Shown here piece by piece: positions 33,894-44,630 of a DNA stretch of 64,000 nt. How positions within the stretch are numbered: the stretch's first letter is position 1; each line of letters starts with the position of its first letter. The DNA lies in contig NC_082684.1 in the NCBI RefSeq assembly GCF_949987515.2, forward strand, positions 44,792,006 to 44,856,005, written 5' to 3'. A program made the position numbers and the translations under genes. The stretch is from Delphinus delphis (lineage: Eukaryota > Chordata > Mammalia > Artiodactyla > Delphinidae). The notes under the pieces were generated by a model. It was not told where the DNA came from and made no database searches. It saw nothing but the letters and a program-made list of their open reading frames with translations.

Positions 33894-36597
33894 AAATAAC
33901 GTTAGAGACTAGATAAAAAGTTCTGTATTTCATTTAGAATAAAAGACAGTCTATTCCATTTAGAATAGATCCTCTGGCAATATTTAGTTACTAAAGAAAT
34001 CTATATGAAATATCTCAACTTTCATAAGATGCTATTTTCTTAGTTCCTCTTCTCAACAGGAGGTGAGTATCAAACTTTAATTACATTTTTAGCTGGGTAA
34101 TGTGGAAAAAGGGATTTTCACAAAACCTAAGGCACACAAAAAGTAGATCACAGACAGAAATGGACCCTGAGGTCTCACATGGGTCACTGCTGGGAGAGTT
34201 TAACTCCTCTGCCTCACTAGTTTTGGAAATAAGCAAATGTTCAGATAAAACTTATTTTCTACACCCCCAAATTCAGAAATACATTAGAGATTCAGCCTTC
34301 AGAAGTGGTTAGTACATCAGTTAAGATCCAAAATTTTACTGGCAGAAGATGAAGGCATGAAACTTCTCCAAATTTATAGCTTTCACGAGAGGAAAAGGAT
34401 TAAAGATGCCGCTTACTTGAATGGTTCAGGTTAAGCTACTGTGTCCCAAGGTGCATTTCAGTGACCTTTTTTTGGGCCAGGTGTGCATTTCATGCAAAGT
34501 GATCTCTGATTTCGAAAGGTTTTGGAGTGGGCAAACAATGTATCTGTTATTGGCCTCACGTCCTAACAACCCAATCTGTGCCTAACTATGGGAAGATACA
34601 AACCTGAGTCAGATCGCAGGGGAGCATGTTTTCCTAGTTCTATCCCTATTCTAATGCCTTAGCAAGTCAATGTGGTCAGCTGCAAGTAATCCCAGGCCCC
34701 CGGTGGTGCCCTGCAATGGTTGGAGGAGTAAAAATATGCTGGAATTGGTAGGGGTCAGGACCAGGGGAATGATACAGCTATAACGCTGGCCTCAGGAAGA
34801 GAATCAGCCACCTAAATGTAATGAGCTGGGGACATGGGAAGCTTCCCGCCTCCGCCCACCCCACCCCCACAAGGATGGTATTGCTATTCAAGTATTCTAA
34901 CCAGTGGACAATGTCTCTGGGTGGACAGAATATCCAGTAGAACATGGGTAATAGCAGTGCCTTCTAAGAAGTGATGGAGTCCCTGTGGATGGGAGCAGAG
35001 CAACTTCAAGCTGGGGTGGAAGGGAGGTGGGTGTGTGAAAAAACAGTATATACAGCTCTGCAGGGAGGAAGCATTCAGCAGACAGCCATGGAGTTGAACT
35101 AAGGGGCTGGTTTGTGGCAGCTCCTGGCTACGGAGGAAAGAGATGTTCACAAAGCAGGGCGAGAGCTCCTTGCTACACAGAATACGCACAAAGGGAGTTA
35201 CTTCCGAACATTGCAGCAACTCCTTGAGAAGCAACTACCAAGCTTAAGAACCTAATTCTAAATCTTGTGCACGATGGGTGTGGGACCCTGAATAAACCTC
35301 CCAGCTTATACAGATTAGCTTAGCAACTGGTTCTGGCTGGAACTTCCTGTTGAAAATCCTCAGACCTTTCAGCTGGGCAGAGCTGGGGGTGGGGTGGGAG
35401 GGGCCTTTCTCACAATGTTGGCTTCGTCCGAGTGGATCATTACATTTTTTCAGTAGGAAGCTGCAAGAATTCGAATCTCACATCCCTTCTCCAATCTTAA
35501 AGCCCCTGAGTTCCCGTGACATGGACATTTCACTTTGCAATTCAATTAAGTGAGCCAGGAATGAAAAATGGAAAACGTTAAAACAAGTGACTGCCACAAT
35601 TTAATTCTCAGGTTTGGCCCTGCATTTGCTTAGCTCGAAAACAGAGTCAGACAGCTCAAGAGAGATGCACCTGAGGAGACAGGAGTGAGGAAGGGAGGGC
35701 ACAAAGTGAACTCTTCGAACTGAATCAGAGCAAATGAGTCGAAGTGCGGGAGTAAAAAAGGTCCAACAGAGAGGATGGAGCGTCGCTGTTCAGGGCTCTC
35801 TGAAGATGCCTAAGGAAACCAGCACACAGAGGGGGCCAGTAGTGACCCAAACACGAGGCCATGAAATATCCCAGCTCTTCTGACACCTCAGGCAGCTGAG
35901 CCTCCTGGGAACAGCATGCGCTTCTGCAGACAAGGAGGGCAGGAGAGCAGGCGGAGAGTGAAGCGATCCACGCTGGGTGTTATGAGGGTGGAGAGAAGAG
36001 GTTTTGGTTCACCGGAGAGACTTTTAGGTTTCAGACCTGACATCTTCCTAAACACAAGGGTGGCTGATTGTACACTTCAGTGGGGCGGAAGTCCACCCCA
36101 GGGTTTCCCCGGGAGTCCCATTCCGTGCGGGCTCGTGGAAGGAGAACAGAAGAACATTTGCATAGAGCCTGGAAGTACTTCATGGCTGATACGGCCGATC
36201 AGCAATCTTCTTGTTAACCTCAGATTGCTGTTGTTTCTTCAATTCTCTTTTCTCTTCCGTCTCATCACCCCTTAAGACAACCTTGACGTGCCAGGGGTGG
36301 AGAGTGGGGCAGAAGAAAGGGGGAGGTGGGTGCAGAGAAGACTCAGTGATCCCCTTTGTCGAGACTGCGAGTGGCCCTTGGGGCGCCCTTGGGCAAACGC
36401 TGATTGTAACCTTCAGGGCTAGAAAGGTCCCGTGCCTCACACAAGATTGGGCCACTGAATTATGAGGCGACAGGCTAAATAATAGCTCCTTTCTTTTTTT
36501 TTTCAGGTTCCCTACTGGCTTAGCTTACGCTAGCCTGCCTGTCAGACTGAGAGCGGTACGGAGCTTTGTGAATGAAAATGGCAGTCAGGGAAACGCG
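33894..36597. other. Unique sequence, nothing recognised
   Basis: About 2.7 kb without a recognised repeat. The minus-strand frame at 34,884-35,234 and the plus-strand frame at 35,916-36,275 are under 120 codons and match nothing I know. Confidence 0.4.
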
Positions 36598-37310
36598 TCT
36601 GGCAACCGTCTCAGGTGGGGTCTCCAGGAAACAGAATTGGAGGTGGAGAGTGAATGCAGGCGATTTATTGGGAAGTACCATCCGTGGAGGAGCACAGAGG
36701 GCAGGATTGGTCAGTGGAAGAAGTTTGGCGACGTAGTCATCTTAAAAGCCTCAGCTAATCCCACTCTGAGTTTTGGGGCTGGAGGGCGCTGCAGAGTTGT
36801 CCTGAAATGGGGTGAGCAGGCCAGACTTTGATACTTCTGCATTGCCATTTAATGGTTGTGGATTCAGGGTCCACCCTGCTTCCTGGAGGATGGTACCACC
36901 CATGCTCACTGGGTATCCTCTCCCCCAGCTGGTCCCTCTTCCTCAGATCTCCTTGTTCTCAATTTTCTTTATCTTTGTCCTTCCAGGCCCCTGACCAACC
37001 AGCCAAGCGTTCACCACTGTCTGAGTCTATATATATGCTAACCTCGGATCACTTCTCTTTCTACACAGAGCAGATACGCAGGTGAATCACACAAAGCTCT
37101 GCCCCTTGTGAGGGTTTCCAGCTTAAGCCTTCATGCTGAGCTGATCAGTCCATGAAGCAAACTTGACTTTTCCTCTCCACTGTCAGGTGCTCATGGAGCT
37201 GAGGGAGAAGTCCCAGTATAGGAGTGGATGACATGGGGACCTGGGCTACTTCCTTATGCAGCTTACCTCTGACCTCTGGCCCTGTTTGTGCCCCTTTCCA
37301 AATGCACCAC

Positions 37311-37450
37311 TTCTACCTTTTTAAATTTTGGCCACACCACGTGGCTTGTGGGATCTTAGTTCTCTGACCAGGGATTGAATCTGGGCCCTTAGCAGTGAAA
37401 GCATGAAGTCCTAACCGCTGGACTACCAGGGAATTCCCCCATTTCTACCT
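37311..37450 (-). mobile_element. Short tRNA SINE inserted in the ERVL relic
   Basis: A reverse SINE has its T-rich tail at 37,319 and its head ending 'ggactaccagggaattccc'. The 8-bp flanking repeat TTCTACCT lies at 37,311-37,318 and 37,443-37,450. It is moderately diverged and postdates the retroviral relic. Confidence 0.85.
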
Positions 37451-39053
37451 CATTTATGGCAGAGGGTGGAAGAGTTCACATAGTTCTGGGAAAAGACCAT
37501 AAATGCATTTTCTTGTCTGTCCAAAGTGACTGTCCACTATTTCTGATCTTCCTTTCTGATCAAAATTTTTAAAAAAACACTCATTCATATTAGTAGCCAC
37601 AGACCACGTACCAAGGCCGTGTTAATTTGTTGTAGCAAAAATGGTACATGTGGCATAACATCTGCAATTGGGGCTACTATTTGGTTAAGTTTGCAGCAGT
37701 TCACTCTCACTCTTCAAGATCTGTCTGGCTTTTGTAGGGGACAGACTGGTTAATTAACGGGGATATGATGGGGACCCCTCCCCATCCCCTGTATCCTTTA
37801 GGTCTTTAAGGATGGCACTAATCTTTGTCATTCCCGCTTGGTTGTGAAGTTGTTTTTTATGTACTATCTTGGCCAGTGGGGAAAGGGGACTGTTTCTGTT
37901 TGGCCTTCCTCCCAGTGATTGCCCTTACCCCACAGCTAAGAAGCTAACGTGGGTGTCTGCCGACTACCGATGATTCCTGTTCCAATTACACATTCCGGGT
38001 CTGGGGAAGAGACCGCCTAGTGTGTCTGTGCACCCAGTGGACTCACTGAGAATTGGACCTGACCGGGACCTCATTTATCACCCAGACTCCGTGTCTACCC
38101 TTGAACAGGGGGCCTAGAGGACACCTCCATTCTCTAGGGCATCCAGATCAGCTTGGACCCTGTGTCCAACAGTGTCTGCAATGTTGGGGGTCTTCCCTTT
38201 TGCCCGGTGTGTGAGTACCCAAGCTCTGGAGGCGGCATATTCCGAGAACTTTCTGGCCTTACAGAGAATATCCACTCCAGTGTGCCTGCTTCTCTGAGTC
38301 CTTGGTCCTGCCTTCTGCCATCTTCCATGGCACGTCTGGCATTTCCTTCATATAGTGTGAGCCGTTGATTCCTCCGAGCTCCAAGAGCCATCCTAGAAGC
38401 ATGTTAGACTGTTTCCCTGGGGTCCTTGTCAAAGTATTACACTCTCTGCCCACCGGCAGTGTTCCCATATCCATAACCTCTCCCTTGTCCAACTTTATTT
38501 TCTGCCCCCATGGACCCAGTATCTCAGGATCCGGTGCTATCAGCACCAGAGTGTCCCGACTCTTTTCCAGTCTATGTCAGCTAGGTACTGCAGCTCCTTC
38601 AGAGTCGAGCCCTTTTCTTTTTTAGCGACGCGGCACTTCCCCAGCCAAATTATGGTGTGACTCAACCCTCGTCATTTGTCTGTTGGTCAAGAGGAGAGCT
38701 GTGAATGGAGTTTGGGGAGAAGGAGTCTGTTGTCTTGCAAAGCAGAGAGCTCTGCACCATCTTCGGGCAGGGGAGGTGCAACTAGTCTTTAACATGCAGG
38801 AATGGGCCATGTCTGTGAACCCAGAGGATTCAGAAGAATCTGGGAATTCACAGTTTTTAGATACACCTATCCCATGTCTCAAGACATTAGCACAGCAGAC
38901 CTGTTGGGGCCAAGAACCCAACCTTCTCTGAAGCTCTGCTACTTTCATACCTAAGCCCTGGGCCTGTTCCTCAGCTTTTCTTCCCTCCAACTGCAGAGGC
39001 ATCTCTATATGCTCTCACAGAGGCCCTCTGGCTTTCATACTTGAGTTCATAAT

Positions 39054-39071
39054 GTTTCACTCTCAGTACCA
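39054..39071 (-). other. tRNA-Leu-like primer binding site of ERVL relic
   Basis: Ends in ...agtaCCA, followed by 2 nt and the LTR TG at 39,074. The spacing is exactly that of a retroviral primer site read on the opposite strand, and the tRNA-Leu likeness fits class III elements. Confidence 0.55.
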
Positions 39072-39420
39072 ATTGTTGCAAGTCTGGTTCTCAGGGAAGC
39101 CAAGTCCAAGACAGAGATTTGCCCATGGAAACTAGGAAGTGGAAGAGGTCTCAGGATCAACCTCTGTTGGGGGAAGAAAGGAAGCAGAGGGAGAAGATGC
39201 ACAGAGACGACGTCGCAACAAATACCTCAGCTGATCGGAGCTCTGGACCTGGCACGGCTCTGCAGGGTGAGCCCAAATTGGGATGAGGGCCCAGGCCTTT
39301 ATGCCCTGCATCAAACAGTCACCCAGTACGGGCTGTCCCTGGGAAGGAAGCAAGGTGACCTTGAGCAAGGTCTTCAGCCCAGAGCAAGTTCCAGAAAAGG
39401 ACTTAGCTGAGAGTAGGACT

Positions 39421-41784
39421 TACCCTCTGGCACGGAGGGTAGATGGGGGAATGAATGTCTGAGTCCTCCAGGGAGATCTGGGTGAGAATCGTGACTCCAC
39501 CATACCAACCTACCTACTAACATAAAGGTTTAGAAATCTTAACTATACAACAAGCAATGACTTTCAGATCCTCAGGTAAAGCTTAGTGGTGAAACATGCC
39601 TCTGTCAATCACAGAGCACTTAGGTTTTCCAGGGGTCCCAAGTTTCAAAACAAACCAAGATTCTTTTTTCTTTTTAACCTAGACAACAAAAAGGAGTGCC
39701 TCTGACATTTGGAGTAGACAACCACATTGACGGTTCTGCCACTGGTTCTAGAATTTCAATCCTCTTTTCTACCCTCTCTTCTTTGCTGCTTGGAGCTAAA
39801 AGCCACACCCACTCTCTAAGCAACTCAAAAGGTTAACAGCCTCATGGAATATATACATGTGTTCCGGGGCCATGCTGAGCCATGCCTTGTGGTCCTGAGC
39901 TTCCCAGAGCATACACTATTTGCACTGTGCCTGCAGAGAGCACACTGACGCCCCCCTGTCCAAAGAAGCAGTGTAACACGCATGGCCCATTCCTTAGCAA
40001 GGAAAAGCAGTTAAATTCTGTGCGCTGAAGACACATTGGCCATAAACTCTGCAAGCCACGGAGGTTATTTCAGTTAGTAAATGATTAAAGTCCCTAATCT
40101 CTGGAGCGGTGATAAAGAACACCAGAGAAGAGGGCTGGGTTTTTGATATTTGAGGAAGGTATAGAACGTCTCTCTTGAGACCATGCCAGAGGAAGCCCAC
40201 CCCATCAAAGAACCACAGATAAGTAAGACATCATTAATAAATCAATGACAGGAAAATGAAAACGGAAGCAGATGAATCAGCTAGTGGATCAGGTCGGAGA
40301 TGAAAAACAGCACATCTGTTGCTACCATCGGTGCATTAACAAATAAGTCTGCTGGATCAGACAGCCTTTCGGACTAATACTTGGAATAATGAAGCTTCAA
40401 GAGCGATTAAGGCATAAATCAATTTTTAAATGTATCTTGTACCTCCCACAAACAGCAGGAGGCATATTTTTTCCTTGCTTTGAATTCTTTCTGGCAGGCA
40501 TTGGGGAGGTGCAGGGATAAAAAACGCTGCCTCGTTTTGGCTCTGCTGTGATGTACAGCACACAGCAAATTTAGTGTTTAGCCTCACACTTTGATTCTTA
40601 CCAGCTGAAGGCACTGAGCTGTGCTTAATCAATACGTTAAATCCAAGCCAATGCATTTCAGCTCCAGCAAGATCCTCCAGCCCCCCTGTCCAGGACAGCT
40701 TGGTTCTCGCTCCTTTCCCTCTTCGTGTAGATATTGATTTACATTTTATTTTGTTTTTATTGAAGACTTCAGCAAAATTAACAATGGAGGTGGTGACACG
40801 TTTTTCTCCTTTGAAGCATAATTTTTCCTTCATATCCAATGAAAAGTGTTGCTTCTCCATGATGGTAAAATGGTCAGGTTTTAGGACGTTAAGGATACAC
40901 ATGAGCAATTACTTTGATGAATTGTACATCCACGTCCAAAGCGGGGAGAAGTACTCTCCACATAATAATCTTTGATTTAGAGATGTTGGGATAAGGTGAG
41001 GCTGAAGGGAGATGGCTTAGGTTGGGAAACCGGGAAGGTCCAGAAAGGACATAGGGCAACACAATCAAGAAAGGCAACTAAATTTATGTCCAAAACTTCT
41101 CTGAAAAGCAGAAAGCTGGCTAATAAATGAGTTTTTACTGAAGAATACAAATGGAGAGGGCACAGGAAGAACAAACGACAAAGAAAGAAAAGGTAAGAAA
41201 TAAGATGATTAGAAATAGTGGGGGAGAACCCCAGATGAGGGAGAGGAAAACCAGGCCATGTTTCTTTTCAGAGCATGACCTTCACTCACATTACACCCCC
41301 AAATCAGCCAGAGGACAACAGGACCCCAAGGAAGTAAACTATCTTCCCTTCTTGCTCTTCCCCTGGAAACACAACAGTTCTTTCAGAAAACAAAGAGAAG
41401 CCAGGGGAGATACTGTTTTGTTCATCTTGACTGCCCTCAGGTCAGCAGATACGGTATTTTGAGTTCAGTTAGGACAGCCACCAGTACTCACGTTTCCTAA
41501 GAAGACTCCAAAATATTGTTGCAAGTGTAAACTTTTATACTGATTGAGTGGCAAGCAAACATAGCATCAAAGTTCATACAAATATTTCCAGATGTAAAGC
41601 ACTAAGTTAGAAAGAGACTGTTTGAGCTTTTGAGCATAGGATCTGGCAGTATAAACTTTTCGTATTAGGTATTATCGACATACGATTAGAATACAAACCA
41701 GCTGAAAAATTCCACAGCCACCTGATAACTTCAAATGAGGGTATCTGGAACGTTTAGGGACCAATGATGTCCTGTAAACTAATT
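39421..41784. other. Unique sequence, possible conserved noncoding DNA
   Basis: No repeat is recognised. The stretch at 40,200-40,450 has the even, TAAT- and ATCAAT-containing text often seen in conserved enhancers; this is an inference only. A 160-codon open frame on the minus strand (40,426-40,908) has no recognisable domain. One frame of this length is expected by chance in 64 kb. Confidence 0.35.
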
Positions 41785-41845
41785 TCTCAAACTTTTGTGT
41801 GCCTACAAATACCTGGGGATCTTGCAAAATTGCGGCTATGCAGCT
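41785..41845 (+). mobile_element. MER5A-type hAT fragment
   Basis: 'tctcaaacttttgtgtgc' followed by 'acctggggatcttgcaaaa' is the 5' half of MER5A, a short non-autonomous hAT (Charlie) transposon. Confidence 0.8.
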
Positions 41846-41852
41846 GCTTCTC

Positions 41853-41935
41853 ACTGCCTCACAGAGTTGTTATAAGAATTAAATGAGATAGAACACATGC
41901 CAGTCCCTGGGACATGGTTCTAGTAATCTTTATTG
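41853..41935 (+). mobile_element. MIR 3' fragment
   Basis: Forward MIR 3' half: 'cagagttgttataagaatta', 'aatgagatagaacacatgcc' and 'agtaatctttattg'. It meets the next MIR tail to tail. Confidence 0.7.
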
Positions 41936-42290
41936 ATTGCTTACTCTGTGCCAGGTACTATGCCAAGCAGTTTACAAAAGTTAGGTCACTATTCCTATAG
42001 CCATGGCAGATAATCTGCCATGGTTTGCACCCTGGTTTGCACTTACAAGTTTTTATAGCCAGTGTCTATCCCCATTGGCCTAGCATCCATTCTGGTTGGT
42101 TGGTGTCTGTGATCATAGTGGTTAGCGTCACCACTGCTCTGAAGGCTCTGTGTGGTCTGGAGTGTTTTTCAAATGAGGAAACTGAGGCACAGACATACTG
42201 AGGACACTGCCCAAGTCCACACAGCTTGTAAGTAGACTAACTATTAATGTCATAACCTCTAGTAAAGGGCAGAGACTCTAAAAGTGAGAT
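41936..42290 (-). mobile_element. MIR SINE split by about 165 bp
   Basis: A reverse MIR is visible in two parts: 41,936-42,000 ('cttactctgtgccaggtac') and 42,168-42,290 ('aaatgaggaaactgaggcac', 'agtccacacagcttgtaag'). The intervening piece starts with a perfect palindrome (42,001-42,023) and has no other recognised content. Confidence 0.75.
42001..42023. repeat. 23-bp perfect palindrome
   Basis: Two 11-bp arms, CCATGGCAGAT and ATCTGCCATGG, are separated by one A. It lies exactly where the MIR is interrupted and is followed by a near-tandem pair of TGGTTTGCAC at 42,020-42,029 and 42,032-42,041. Confidence 0.95.
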
Positions 42291-42559
42291 CTTTTAACTT
42301 GAAGTTTAATGTTTTATCCTTCAGGCCCCCAGGATCCTTCATCACCAAGGAGTTAATAATGGAGTGAGGGTGATAAATCACATATAAACCTGGTGACCTG
42401 TCTACTGTACAAGGTCATGGTCCCAACTTTACCTGCCAAACACATGCACCTAAGATGCTTATAGTTGCCTTTCAGGTCTCCAGGACTTCAAGTTTTCCCT
42501 CATCTGAAGGCTGTTCCCTAGTTCCCAGTCTTCATCACTCTCTAATTCCTCTATAATTC
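42291..42559. other. Unique sequence, nothing recognised
   Basis: No gene or repeat is recognised. Confidence 0.4.
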
Positions 42560-42810
42560 CTTTTCTTTCAAGGCTCAACTGAGGTGCCTCATCCCTCTAG
42601 AAGCCCCTCCTCTGAGCATTCTGAGTATCTTGTGCATAGCTCTATCACAGCATTTCTCACGTAAATTCTAATTGCTGGCTTTCTGGTCTGCCTTCCTTTA
42701 GGCCTGAGAAATCTTCGATGGGCAAAGATGATATATTGCTCATCTGGGTGTACCCAACACTTAGGAAAGTGCACCTGACACATAACTGCTCTTCAATAAG
42801 TGAGGGATGC
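42560..42810 (+). mobile_element. L2 LINE 3' fragment
   Basis: Forward L2-type 3' end: 'aagcccctcctctgagc', 'catagctctatcacagc', 'acctgacacataactgc' and 'cttcaataagtgaggg', the decayed equivalent of the L2 terminal segment. Ancient. Confidence 0.75.
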
Positions 42811-42839
42811 AAACATGGTGCTATTTTCCGGGGAACACC

Positions 42840-43100
42840 AAGTCTTTCTGTTTGTTCAAAGGAGAGAGAGGTGAACTCAACTGATGGATGGAAGCTGCAT
42901 GGAGGAGGTGGTCTGCATGTTAGGTCTTGAAGGATGGGGGAGACTGAAATAAGTAGAATTAGGGATAGAGGCAGGAAATCAGTCTAGACAGAAGGAACAG
43001 CTTGACCAAAAGTGGGAATACAGAAAGGTTGAAGACAAAGCTTGTTTAGAGAACAGCAGGTAGACCATTTGGCCTGGAACTAGGGAATTTCACTGAGCAA
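42840..43100 (+). repeat. Old interspersed repeat, left part
   Basis: 'taggtcttgaaggatggg', 'gacagaaggaacagcttg' and 'agaacagcaggtagacc' match the 5' part of the same unnamed ancient repeat as at 1-340. The continuation appears at 51,880-52,070, on the far side of two later LINE insertions. Confidence 0.45.
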
Positions 43101-43339
43101 TGAATCCCAAATTCAAATGTTTCTTGGAACCAGGCTTGTAGCACAAGAACTAAATAAATAAATCATGGCCCCATGCAGACAATAGGGAGGGGAAGGGACT
43201 GTGGCAAACTAGAAAACATGCCCTACTTAAAGGCAGGCGGCTGCTGTTCCTCACCAAATGGTCATATGTAGACGTTTCAATTTTCCCAGATACCATGGAA
43301 ATTCAGATGGTGTGTATGTGTGAAATATCCTGGGGATTT
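43101..43339. other. Unassigned interval
   Basis: No repeat or gene is recognised between the old repeat and the L1M relic. A short AAAT run occurs at about 43,152-43,164. Confidence 0.35.
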
Positions 43340-44104
43340 TTTTTTTTTACTTTTTATTTAAAAATAATTTTAGACTTACAGAAAAGCTGAAAAAATAGTA
43401 CAGAGAGTTCACGTATACCCTTCACCCAGCTTTCCCTAATATTAATGACTTACAGACACATAATGATTTAAAACTAAAAAATTAAGATTTCTATCAGAGT
43501 ACTAATTAAACTATAGTGCTTATTCAAATTTTACCAGTTTTTCTCCTAATGCCCTTTTTCTTTTTCTGTCCCAGAACCCAATGTTGCTTCTAGCGGTTGC
43601 ATTTCTTTGGTCTCCTCTGACCTGGGACAGTTCCTCAGCTTGTCCTTGTCTTTCATTATCTTGACAGTTTGGATGATTACTGGCCAGTTATTTTGTAGAG
43701 TTTCTGTCAATTTGTGTTTGATGTTTTTTCATGGTTAAGGTGAGATGATGCATTTTTGGCCAAATACTACAGAAGCAATGCTGTGCCTTTTTTCAGTGCA
43801 TCATAACAAGTGTACATGATGTCGATATGTCTCATTACTGGTGAGGTCCACTTTGATCATTTGGTAAAGGTGGTGTCTGCCTGTGTTTTTCCACGGGAAA
43901 GTTACCATCTTTTCCTCTTTCAGTGATAAATATTTGGGAGAGATACTCTGGGGGCTACATAAATGTCCCATTTCTTCTCAAACCTTTCTCCACTGATTTT
44001 AACATCCATCGGTGGATACTGCCTACAACAATGATTACTGTCATGTTTGCCTAATGGCGATTTTGTGTTTCCCTCATTCATTCTACTTTTATTAGTTAGA
44101 ATAT
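43340..44104 (-). mobile_element. Ancient L1M relic, left half
   Basis: Reverse L1M 3' region: 'aattttagacttacagaaaag', 'cgtatacccttcacccagc', 'tgtcctttttc'-like text and 'tggtaaaggtggtgtctgcc'. At 44,104 the text stops and L1 copy B begins. The L1M continues at 51,433-51,800, so one old element was split. Confidence 0.75.
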
Positions 44105-44630
44105 TTTTTAACATCTTTATTGGAGTATAATTGCTTTACAAAGGTGTGTTAGTTTCTGCTTTGTAACGAAGTGAATCTGTTATACGTATACATATGTTCC
44201 CATTATCTCTTCCCTCTTGTTTCTCCCTCCCTCCCACCCTTCCTATCCCACACCTCTAGGTGGTCACAAAACACCGAGCTGATCTCCCTGTGCTATGTGG
44301 CTGCTTCCCACTAGCTATCTATTTTACGTTTGGTAGTGTATATATGTCCATGCCACTCTCTCACTTTGTCACAGCTTACCCTTCCCCCTCCCCATATCCT
44401 CAAGTCCATGCTCTAGTAGGTCTGTGTCTTTATTCCCGTCTTACCCCAGGTGCTTCATGACCTTTTTTCCCCCCTTAGATTCCATATATATGTGTTAGCA
44501 TACGGTATTTGTTTTTCTCTTTCTGACTTACTTCACTCTGTATGACAGACTCTAGGTCCATCCACCTCACTACAAATAACTCAATTTCATTTCTTTTTAT
44601 GGCTGAGTAATATTCCATTGTACATATGTG
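44105..44630 (-). other. L1 copy B 3' UTR with poly(A) signal
   Basis: About 525 nt of 3' UTR with a pyrimidine-rich part on the plus strand (44,205-44,260) corresponds to a purine-rich tract in the sense strand, as in other L1s. The AATAAA lies near 44,119-44,124, and the A tail is only about six residues. Unlike copy A there is no extra non-L1 segment before the tail. Confidence 0.75.

Larger units (their letters stand above)
36598..39420 (-). mobile_element. ERVL-type retrovirus relic, internally deleted
   Basis: A minus-strand element is bounded by two diverged LTRs that share an order of motifs (gtctc-agg, a GAAAC/GAAGC segment, cagaggg, cctcagct-atc, ctgcag, gggtgag). The left LTR starts near 36,598. 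The right (5') LTR starts with TGTTGCAAGTC at 39,074. The plus-strand text CACTCTCAGTACCA at 39,058-39,071, just before it, resembles the 3' end of tRNA-Leu, the primer used by ERVL. About 2.1 kb of internal sequence remains, much less than a full ERVL. A frame at 38,622-39,002 begins with a Leu/Glu/Ala-rich segment that could be a gag coiled coil. Nothing is intact. Confidence 0.55.

Noticed and set aside
40426..40908. 160-codon minus-strand frame as a host gene
   Set aside because: No recognisable domain, signal peptide or splice context, and about one frame of this length is expected by chance in 64 kb on both strands.
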